DNA of 5,643 bases from Candidatus Omnitrophota bacterium (lineage in GTDB: Bacteria > Omnitrophota > Gorgyraeia > Aquiviventales > Aquiviventaceae): NCBI GenBank assembly GCA_016180605.1, contig JACPAW010000152.1:1-5643 (forward strand), written 5' to 3'. Below, one piece after another: positions 1-5,256 of the stretch. The notes beneath the pieces are model-generated. The model ran no database searches, had not been told where the DNA came from, and saw only the letters and a list, made by a program, of their open reading frames with translations. Made by a program: the position numbers and the translations under genes. How positions within the stretch are numbered: the stretch's first letter is position 1; the number at the start of each line of letters is the position of its first letter.

Positions 1-720
1 GCCGTCGCGCTGGGCGCGGAGTAGCGGATTTCTAAGGAACGATCGGGTGTGCCCAATAAAAGTAGGCGCAACGGGCAAGTCAAACAGCAGTTCGATTTGC
101 GAAGCAAATCGGCGGGGGGAAGGCGCATTGCCGATGAGAAACACGGTCAACTCCCCTTCTGGTATAAACTCCTCAACCAGTGCCGCTCCAGGGCAATGAT
201 CGTGCAGCCAGCGCAGGCGATCGGACAATGCTTTTTTATTCTCAACCACTGCCCCAGCATCGATTCCACGACCTGATCCTTCGAAGCGCGGTTTTACAAT
301 CAAAGGAAATTGAAGCCGCAGCGGATGCGGCGGATTCTGCGGATCATGGATAGCCACCCACCCTGGCGTTGCCAAGCCTGCTTCCATTGCCAGCTGCTTG
401 CATAAAACTTTATCCAATCCTACGGATAATGCCAAGGCATCGGAGCCTACATAAGACACTTTGAAAAGATCCAGAAGGGTGGGCATCCACGCTTCCCGGC
501 ATCGTCCGTGTGTTCCTTCCGCAATGTTAAAGACTAACTCGATTCCCGATAGATGACCGGGATGGCGCCAAATAGCCTCGGCATTTCCCAGCCGTGTTAC
601 CCTATGTCCGAAACTTTGCAAAGCAGCTTCCAGCGCATCCAGGGTCTTGGGTGGATCGAATTCCGCCTGCCGCTCATCCGCCGGGTCCGTCTGAAGGTCA
701 AAGGCTAGTCCAATATGCAT
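1..720 (-). CDS. D-Ala-D-Ala-ligase-like ATP-grasp protein (3' partial)
   Basis: The frame is open for 240 codons from ATG at 720 to the window edge; the C-terminus lies outside. The start MHIGLAFDLQ and the segments LVFNIAEG (residues 62-69), GLDK (101-104), FPLIVKPRFEGSGRGI (138-153) and LVEEF (181-185) match the D-Ala-D-Ala-ligase-like branch of the ATP-grasp superfamily. Lys143 and the glycine-rich loop 148-152 would bind ATP and the 181-185 strand the adenine. The metal-binding C-terminal part is not present. Family members ligate a carboxylate to an amine using ATP, in the cytoplasm; the substrates of this branch cannot be told from sequence and a true cell-wall Ddl role is not shown. 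There is no ribosome binding site; a TATAAT box lies 10 nt before the ATG, suggesting a nearly leaderless mRNA. From about residue 200 (after LIGNAP) the translation no longer resembles the family, so a frameshift or local divergence is possible. Confidence 0.85.
   Translation of the reverse strand, partial: MHIGLAFDLQTDPADERQAEFDPPKTLDALEAALQSFGHRVTRLGNAEAIWRHPGHLSGIELVFNIAEGTHGRCREAWMPTLLDLFKVSYVGSDALALSVGLDKVLCKQLAMEAGLATPGWVAIHDPQNPPHPLRLQFPLIVKPRFEGSGRGIDAGAVVENKKALSDRLRWLHDHCPGAALVEEFIPEGELTVFLIGNAPSPRRFASQIELLFDLPVAPTFIGHTRSFLRNPLLRAQRDG
93..111. repeat. Perfect 8-bp hairpin inside the ATP-grasp gene
   Basis: CGATTTGC (93-100) and GCAAATCG (104-111) are perfect inverted copies around a 3-nt GAA loop. 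The hairpin lies inside the coding frame, just after the point where the protein stops looking like its family (about residue 200, positions 121-123). It may be a chance palindrome, or a small inserted element or damaged stretch. No T-run follows on either strand, so it is not a standard terminator. Confidence 0.6.
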
Positions 721-729
721 CGGGATTGT

Positions 730-735
730 ATTATA
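730..735 (-). promoter_or_regulatory. -10 box of the ATP-grasp gene (leaderless-type)
   Basis: Read on the minus strand this is a perfect TATAAT. Its last base is 10 nt before the A of the ATG at 720, so transcription would begin about 3-4 nt before the start codon. No convincing -35 box is seen at the proper distance, and the bases between the box and the ATG contain no Shine-Dalgarno sequence, which fits a leaderless mRNA. The call rests on the match and the position only. Confidence 0.5.
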
Positions 736-751
736 CACGGGTGCTTGGAAT

Positions 752-781
752 TTGACAGTCTGCCGACGGGGCGACTATACT
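752..781 (+). promoter_or_regulatory. Strong sigma70-type promoter of tRNA-Leu
   Basis: A perfect -35 TTGACA (752-757) is separated by 18 nt from TATACT (776-781), five of six bases of the -10 consensus. Transcription should start near 788-790, giving a 5' leader of about 30 nt before the tRNA at 818, to be removed by RNase P. It lies back to back with the minus-strand -10 box at 730-735; RNA polymerase bound at one would probably hinder the other. Confidence 0.8.
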
Positions 782-817
782 TAGAGCCCACAAGCATAAA
801 AGACAAGCAGAAGATAG

Positions 818-899
818 GGGCGGATGGCGGAACTGGCAGACGCGACGGTCTCAGAAGCCGTTGGGGCAACCCGTGGAGGTTCAACTCCTCTTCCGCCCA
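818..899 (+). tRNA. tRNA-Leu (anticodon CAG)
   Basis: The full class II cloverleaf can be folded by hand. The acceptor GGGCGGA (818-824) pairs with TCCGCCC (892-898). The D stem is GCG/CGC (827-829/841-843). The anticodon stem is 845-849/857-861 with loop CTCAGAA, giving anticodon CAG at 852-854. The long variable arm 862-874 has stem GGG/CCC. The T stem is 875-879/887-891 around TTCAACT. The discriminator is A73 (899), as expected for leucine tRNAs, and the length is 82 nt. It would read CUG codons. CCA is not encoded (A899 is followed by TTT), so the organism must add CCA with a nucleotidyltransferase. It stands alone, with its own promoter upstream and a hairpin starting 9 nt downstream. 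Confidence 0.95.
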
Positions 900-908
900 T
901 TTCATTTC

Positions 909-969
909 GGAGGCGTTCCTGCTAGTGCCACCCTGATAAGTGCTAGGCGGTACTATTAGGAACGCCTCC
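909..969. terminator. Long hairpin between tRNA-Leu and the converging gene cluster
   Basis: A perfect 12-bp inverted repeat (GGAGGCGTTCCT at 909-920, AGGAACGCCTCC at 958-969) encloses, after a 2x2 internal loop, a second 7-bp stem (923-929 with 949-955) and a 19-nt loop. The inner stem has one G-T pair that is a G-U wobble in plus-strand RNA but a C-A mismatch in minus-strand RNA, so the fold is slightly better on the tRNA transcript. Neither side is followed by a T-run, so it is not a classic intrinsic terminator. It could end or stabilise both converging transcripts, guide tRNA 3' processing, or be a dispersed palindromic repeat. The last codons and stop of the carbonic-anhydrase-like gene lie inside it. 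Confidence 0.55.
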
Positions 970-1476
970 TAAACTCAGGGCATGGTGCTTTGCCAAGCGC
1001 ACGTACTTCTTGACCCACCCCCGGATATAAGCCAGCTCTTCCTTCCTGACGGGCCGGATGATCTTTGCCGGTGTTCCGACTGCTAAAACGCGCGGCGGAA
1101 TTTTGGTCTTCTCAAGTACCACACTGCCTGCTCCGATAATCGCTTCTTCTCCAACGCAAGCCCCGCTTAAGACAATCGCACCGATGCCGATCATCGCACC
1201 TGTTTCGACCACGCAACCATGGAGATTCACATGGTGGCCTACATGCACGTCATGACGGATCAGGCAGGGATGATGATCATCGACATGCAGGATCGAGCCA
1301 TCCTGAATATTCGTCCGCTGGCCGATTTCGATGCGGTTGACATCCCCGCGCAGGACACAGCCGTACCAGATGCTGGCGTTTTTTCCAAGCCGCACGCGTC
1401 CGATCACATCCGCGCTAGGAGCGATGAACGCTGTAGGAGAAACGACCGGTCGCACTCCCCGATAGCTCCATATCAT
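943..1476 (-). CDS. Gamma-carbonic-anhydrase-like hexapeptide-repeat protein
   Basis: A 177-residue protein of the left-handed beta-helix family that includes gamma carbonic anhydrases (Cam, CaiE/YrdA/PaaY-like), at the usual length for the short bacterial form. Residues 15-125 are hexapeptide turns (FIAPSADVIG, VRLGKNASIW and so on), followed by VGTPAKIIRPV and a C-terminal helix. The three metal-binding histidines are present: His64 in SILHV, and His81 and His86 in VGHHVNLHG; so are Arg43/Asp45 (RGD) and the NIQDGS segment. It would form a cytoplasmic trimer with Zn, Fe or Co between subunits. CO2 hydration is possible, but many relatives show no activity or act on CoA thioesters. It is the last gene of the minus-strand cluster, 6 nt after the kinase-like lipoprotein gene. 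Its final residues (GGVPNSTA) are encoded by one arm of the hairpin at 909-969 and look like an added tail. Confidence 0.92.
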   Translation of the reverse strand: MIWSYRGVRPVVSPTAFIAPSADVIGRVRLGKNASIWYGCVLRGDVNRIEIGQRTNIQDGSILHVDDHHPCLIRHDVHVGHHVNLHGCVVETGAMIGIGAIVLSGACVGEEAIIGAGSVVLEKTKIPPRVLAVGTPAKIIRPVRKEELAYIRGWVKKYVRLAKHHALSLGGVPNSTA

Positions 1477-1482
1477 CTTTAA

Positions 1483-2727
1483 TTAGTCCTCTAGGTAGTA
1501 GTCAACGATGCTCAGACGCCTCTGCTCGAGCATCTTTGCCAAATAGGCGGCATCTTCTGCGTTAGAATACTGTCCGCTTGAAACCGCAGCCGTGATTTGG
1601 GGAAACGAAAATCGGGCTAGACGTTTGACTATCCAGCGCGCATCCTCCTCATTCATTTCTTTAAACGCCAGGTTTGGAGCATAGGGTTTCCAGCGATTCG
1701 GTTCCACACTGTTGGAAAACAAACCGACGCTTCGGCTAATAGGCTGATCGCTTGGATCGCATGCCGGCCGATGCATCCCCAATGTGATGAGCTTCAATGA
1801 AACTTCCTTAAGGTCCACTTGATTCAACCAGCCGGCACACGGTCCTTTTGGGCCGGCCTGCCCTGCGTCGGCACCCAGGGCGGTCCCAAAATCAATCAAG
1901 TAACCTATCGTCTGCTGGCCATCCCAGACCAAAAGAGAATTATGATCTTTGGTATCGATGTTGTTAACCCAGGCGTAGGCCACTTTTAAAGCGCGCATCT
2001 CGGTGCAATCTCGGAAACGCTTAAAAGAAGCTGGGCCCAAGACCTCTCCATCCACCAAGCGACTGGCGGATACCCGAAAACTTCCCTCCTGCAACCTCGC
2101 CTCTAGCAATTGATCCAACCTTTCTTGGGTTAACGTCGTGGCGATCTCTTCTCCAATGAGCAAGTCTTGTCGATGGACCACCACGATTTCGTAGCTCGGG
2201 ACATGGTAACCCAGCGCGTAAAGCAACTTGCTGGTGACCACTTCTGCTCCGGATAAAAGCTCGGGCGCTTCCAATGGATCCAGCTTAAACAGATAGGCTC
2301 TGCCGCGTGCGTCTTTCACAAAAAAACCAGGCGTTTTCCCTTCATCTTTGGCGCGAGTAATTTGAAACGGCGGCTGCGGCAAATCCTGGGGGCTAGTCGG
2401 CCCCCAACGGACTTGCTCTGCGGAAAGCATGGAAGGATCCCGAACATCTACGAAATTGCTCGCCGTCAGCTGTCCCTCTTCCAAATTCAAAGAGCGCACC
2501 GGAACGCCAAAAAAACGGCGGAATATCCGGCCCGCATGGAACAACCCTGCCACTTGAGAAGTGACGGTAACGTCGAACAGATGCCAGGCAATGGGCTGGC
2601 GGTGAATGGATGGCTTCTGGCTAATGCAACAAGGCTTTCCTCCCCATTGCCGCGGCCAGGAAGCACAGCCGGCCGATGCCAAAAGACACAGGCTGAGAAT
2701 CCAATGGAGGGATTTCTTGGAACTCAT
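1483..2727 (-). CDS. Kinase-like (HipA/PI-kinase-type fold) lipoprotein
   Basis: A 414-residue protein starting at ATG 2727; a TTG at 2754 would add nine residues but has no better ribosome binding site, while AGGTG sits 5 nt before the chosen ATG. Residues 1-21 (KK, a hydrophobic stretch, then LLASAGC) form a lipoprotein signal with Cys21 as lipid site; Ser at -3 makes the lipobox weaker than typical. The rest resembles an uncharacterised family known mainly from environmental bacteria. I see a kinase-like plan: GFFVKDARGRAYLFKLDP with Lys148 as ATP lysine, Glu162 in GAEVVTSKL as its helix partner, NNIDTKDHN with Asp258 and Asn263 in the catalytic D-x4-N spacing of HipA, and IDFG with Asp279 as metal ligand. 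All nucleotide-handling residues are present, so it may be active. The substrate is unknown. The lipid signal puts it outside the cytoplasm, which is odd for a kinase. It follows an NTT-type transporter gene through a structured 139-nt gap. Confidence 0.75.
   Translation of the reverse strand: MSSKKSLHWILSLCLLASAGCASWPRQWGGKPCCISQKPSIHRQPIAWHLFDVTVTSQVAGLFHAGRIFRRFFGVPVRSLNLEEGQLTASNFVDVRDPSMLSAEQVRWGPTSPQDLPQPPFQITRAKDEGKTPGFFVKDARGRAYLFKLDPLEAPELLSGAEVVTSKLLYALGYHVPSYEIVVVHRQDLLIGEEIATTLTQERLDQLLEARLQEGSFRVSASRLVDGEVLGPASFKRFRDCTEMRALKVAYAWVNNIDTKDHNSLLVWDGQQTIGYLIDFGTALGADAGQAGPKGPCAGWLNQVDLKEVSLKLITLGMHRPACDPSDQPISRSVGLFSNSVEPNRWKPYAPNLAFKEMNEEDARWIVKRLARFSFPQITAAVSSGQYSNAEDAAYLAKMLEQRRLSIVDYYLED
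1487..1492 (-). promoter_or_regulatory. Ribosome binding site of the carbonic-anhydrase-like gene
   Basis: On the minus strand AGAGGA lies 10 nt before the ATG at 1476 and within the last codons of the upstream gene (ending GAG GAC TAA). The position supports the chosen start and implies translational coupling with the kinase-like lipoprotein gene. Confidence 0.6.
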
Positions 2728-2867
2728 CCCCACACCTGCTGGAGGCCCCACCAAAGGTGGAGCCGTGGATTGACAACCATGGATAGAATCGACTGCCAGT
2801 CAATCCTGGCAGTGCCGGACAATTGTTTTTTCTCAGTAGCGGCACTGCCACCAGCAGGTGTGGGGAT
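2726..2867 (-). ncRNA. Four-way-junction RNA element in the transporter/lipoprotein gap
   Basis: Nearly every base is paired. Closing stem P1 is a perfect 17-bp inverted repeat (ATCCCCACACCTGCTGG at 2726-2742, its complement at 2851-2867). Inside lie P2 (2744-2752 with 2756-2764, TTT loop in the minus-strand RNA), P3 (8 bp, 2767-2774 with 2799-2806) and P4 (perfect 11 bp, 2807-2817 with 2840-2850). P3, P4 and P1 abut without unpaired bases; only 2743 and 2765-2766 are left over. The single mismatch (2747/2761) becomes a G-U pair in minus-strand RNA, so P2 has nine pairs there. P1 starts in the transporter TGA and ends in the lipoprotein ATG (2727), covering its AGGTG ribosome binding site. 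A regulatory leader coupling the two genes is my inference; a mobile palindromic element is the main alternative. I recognise no known RNA family. Confidence 0.65.
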
Positions 2868-5185
2868 CATGAGGGCTTCTTAGCCAAGCTCATCGCCACT
2901 TTCGCTGCTGCGGAAACGGCACCACTGCGGTTCAAGGCTTGCTCTACGGTTTGGCGCATGCTGGGCAACTGCATCTTCCCTACAGCGCATAAGGTCGTAA
3001 TGCTCAGCCAGCAGTTGTGGTCCCAAACGGCCCGTTGCAGAACGTGGTGCGCATCGGATACTTCTTCAGGTGGAAGCTTCTGTACTTGAAATACGGAGAG
3101 AAACACATCTTCATCGAGAATCGGAAGAAGACTCATGCGCATGGTTGGATCGATGAGATTATCCAACAACTCGATGGCATCGGAGCGCAGATAAGAATCG
3201 CTGCTCTGCATCTGTTCGTAGACCAAATGGATATCTTCCGGCCGGTACATCAGCATGAGCAATCGGAATACCTGTTCCACTGATTCTTGCATCAATGCCT
3301 TAAGAAGCTCTAAAACCGGCTCATCCGCTTCCACCGGTCCAGCTTGATGGTAACGATAAATGGCCGCCACCTTGGCGATGCGCTGATAGTTTGCCACTTC
3401 TCCATCGATTGCCCTGCGGGTAAGCCGCGGCGGAAATTCCAGGGGCCTTCCTCCTAAACGCAGCTTAACCAGCTCGCGAACCAATTCTTGCCGCAGAAGC
3501 GCATCCCGCTCCAGCACCATGATGCTGAAAAGATCATCCACGATGACTTGCGTTCCCAGGCGTCCCAACAAACGAATGGCCTGAGCGCGCTTTGCCATGG
3601 ACTCATTAGGATTGCAAATGGTCTCCTTGAGATTCTCCACTTCACTTCCTAACTCCACAGCACTCACAGAACGGCTCTCATAAACCATAAGCCCTGAGAG
3701 CAAGTCTTTCCCTGCCTGGATATCAACACCTGCCGAGCGCAGGAAACGATCCAGCAAGGATAACTTACGAACCGCAGGCTGGCTTTCGGTCAACGCCCCG
3801 AACGGATCCGCAAAATGAGTGGTCTTAAGAGATTCTCCGAAGACGCCAACACTCACTGAATCTGCGACGGCAGCAGGTGTTCGTTGAGCCACCGCTTTTG
3901 CCTGCAACAGCGTTCGAATCATCGTCACATAATCCCGACGCAGGTAAACGGCAGCTGCAAGCCAGGCCAGTAACAAAGGAATCGTCACATAACTGAGCAC
4001 AATAGGCGGCGCATGGAACACATCCAGCAACACTAATCCAAGGACTGCCGCGATCCCTTTGCCGAAACGGAACACCACCATATCAATGAAGGGCTTAACC
4101 TTGTAGCGAATGGAGCGATCGATGGGAAGATACAGAACTTCCTTAGTGGTCTGCTGAAGAGAATAATTCAGAGAGCCGTCGAAGAGTTCCGTAACGGCTG
4201 CCAGCCAGAACACAGGGTACAGCACCATCCCCAAACAACCGCCTAAGACCGTAATCGGCAACACCAGTAGGGAAACAGAAAGCCCCCACCGACAGAGAAT
4301 CCAGCTCGTCAGGAAAAATTGAACGATGAAGGCAAGAACATTCATCCCGCCAAAGAAAAGGCTAATGAACGTCGTCTTGGCGTCCGCACTCGGAAACTGC
4401 TGTTCCAGGAAGGGATTGAACTGGTAATAAACCAGAGTCGCGATGATTTTGTTCAGGGCCACAATGCCAATCAGCAGAAGAAGATATCGGGAGGAAAAAA
4501 TTGTTTCCGTAAAACCGTGCAGATCTTGCAGGAAACTTCCTGGATGGGCATGGGAGTGTTCTGGATCTGCCGCCCGATCCGGGGCTAATTTCCAAAGCTC
4601 CTGCACCACCGCCCAGCTTACCGCGAGGATGCATCCGGATAGAAGCAGCAAGTGCTGGGTCCCCAAAATTTGTGCTCCTAACGCAGCGATCGAAGAGCCG
4701 ACGATGCCTCCTAGAATACCTCCGGAGCCGATGAATCCAAAGAGGCGCTTTGCTTCGCGCGGCCGGTATAAATCATTAGCCACAAGCCAGAAAAGCGTTA
4801 CGACCAGGACGGAGAAAATCGCCACCCAAACGTAAAAGGCTCCTGCCACCCACCGAAATGGAAAATACAGCAACCCCCAGAACACCGCGAGGATCGCGAT
4901 AATCACCCAAAAAGAAAGACTTACCAAGCGGGGCTTCTCGAGACGATCGACTAAGTGAGCAAAAAGAGCCACGACCGGTCCCATCAGAAGCACGCAAACA
5001 AGATCGGCATAGAGCACCGAATGAGAACCTAACTCTCCTAGAATTAAAGAGCGGCTGACCGGCTTAATCACATAGTAAGCGGTGATAATGAGGAAGAAAT
5101 AAAGGAAGGTCAGCAATACCTTCCGGCCTTCTCCCGACCGGATCTGCACAAATCGCTTGGATATAAAGCCAATCGTCCGATGCAT
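2867..5185 (-). CDS. NTT-family nucleotide-transporter-like protein with C-terminal HEAT-like domain
   Basis: A 772-residue inner-membrane protein. Residues about 1-415 form some 12 membrane helices and resemble the ADP/ATP translocase (TlcC/NTT) family: RSGEGRKVLLTFLYFFLIITAYYVIKPV near the N-terminus, and YSLQQTTKEVLYLPIDRSIRYKVKPFIDMVVFR (341-373), the most conserved family segment. NTT proteins are best known as ATP/ADP exchangers of intracellular parasites and plastids, but homologues, often with extra domains, occur in free-living bacteria where the substrate is unclear. Residues about 420-500 are a linker and 510-770 are helical, resembling HEAT repeats (for example SMAKRAQAIRLLGRLG, LRSDAIELLDNL), probably a cytosolic binding or regulatory part. 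The start fits the family, but no Shine-Dalgarno is seen: heptamer repeats lie directly before the ATG. It follows pgeF by 71 nt and precedes the kinase-like lipoprotein. ATP transport is not shown by sequence. Confidence 0.88.
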   Translation of the reverse strand: MHRTIGFISKRFVQIRSGEGRKVLLTFLYFFLIITAYYVIKPVSRSLILGELGSHSVLYADLVCVLLMGPVVALFAHLVDRLEKPRLVSLSFWVIIAILAVFWGLLYFPFRWVAGAFYVWVAIFSVLVVTLFWLVANDLYRPREAKRLFGFIGSGGILGGIVGSSIAALGAQILGTQHLLLLSGCILAVSWAVVQELWKLAPDRAADPEHSHAHPGSFLQDLHGFTETIFSSRYLLLLIGIVALNKIIATLVYYQFNPFLEQQFPSADAKTTFISLFFGGMNVLAFIVQFFLTSWILCRWGLSVSLLVLPITVLGGCLGMVLYPVFWLAAVTELFDGSLNYSLQQTTKEVLYLPIDRSIRYKVKPFIDMVVFRFGKGIAAVLGLVLLDVFHAPPIVLSYVTIPLLLAWLAAAVYLRRDYVTMIRTLLQAKAVAQRTPAAVADSVSVGVFGESLKTTHFADPFGALTESQPAVRKLSLLDRFLRSAGVDIQAGKDLLSGLMVYESRSVSAVELGSEVENLKETICNPNESMAKRAQAIRLLGRLGTQVIVDDLFSIMVLERDALLRQELVRELVKLRLGGRPLEFPPRLTRRAIDGEVANYQRIAKVAAIYRYHQAGPVEADEPVLELLKALMQESVEQVFRLLMLMYRPEDIHLVYEQMQSSDSYLRSDAIELLDNLIDPTMRMSLLPILDEDVFLSVFQVQKLPPEEVSDAHHVLQRAVWDHNCWLSITTLCAVGKMQLPSMRQTVEQALNRSGAVSAAAKVAMSLAKKPS

Positions 5186-5186
5186 A

Positions 5187-5221
5187 AGTTCAGCACACAG
5201 CTATCAGCACACAGCACTCAG
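5187..5221. repeat. Five tandem heptamers directly upstream of the transporter gene
   Basis: Five consecutive 7-nt units all end in CAG (plus strand; CTGNNNN on the minus strand). Two are identical (CACACAG at 5194-5200 and 5208-5214); the others are AGTTCAG, CTATCAG and CACTCAG. The array ends one base before the transporter start codon and occupies the place of its ribosome binding site. Such CTG-headed heptamer tracts occur between genes in various environmental bacterial genomes; their role is unknown. Confidence 0.75.
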
Positions 5222-5256
5222 AAAAAGCAACTGCATCCTTAAACCTGTAATCCCTG

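Noticed and set aside
2728..2754. TTG at 2754 as the start of the kinase-like lipoprotein
   Set aside because: It would add MVGPPAGVG before the signal peptide and lies in the P2 hairpin with no ribosome binding site; the ATG at 2727 has AGGTG 5 nt upstream and gives a normal signal peptide.
2792..2831. Hairpin followed by six Ts on the plus strand as an intrinsic terminator
   Set aside because: The T-run (2826-2831) starts 12 nt after the 8-bp hairpin, lies in the loop of P4, and no plus-strand gene ends here.
2726..2867. Insertion sequence or MITE with terminal inverted repeats
   Set aside because: The 17-bp ends would fit, but no target-site duplication is visible, there is no transposase, and the strand-specific G-U pair and fit to the stop and start codons favour an RNA role. 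It is not excluded without a genome-wide copy search.
2362..2883. Plus-strand open frame of 173 codons
   Set aside because: It is the opposite-strand shadow of the lipoprotein gene and runs through the structured gap; no domain or ribosome binding site is visible.
5187..5221. CRISPR-like repeat array
   Set aside because: Units are 7 nt with no spacers; this is a simple tandem repeat.
5222..5256. Terminator after pgeF
   Set aside because: No stable inverted repeat with a T-run is present; only a short direct repeat of CCTGT is seen.
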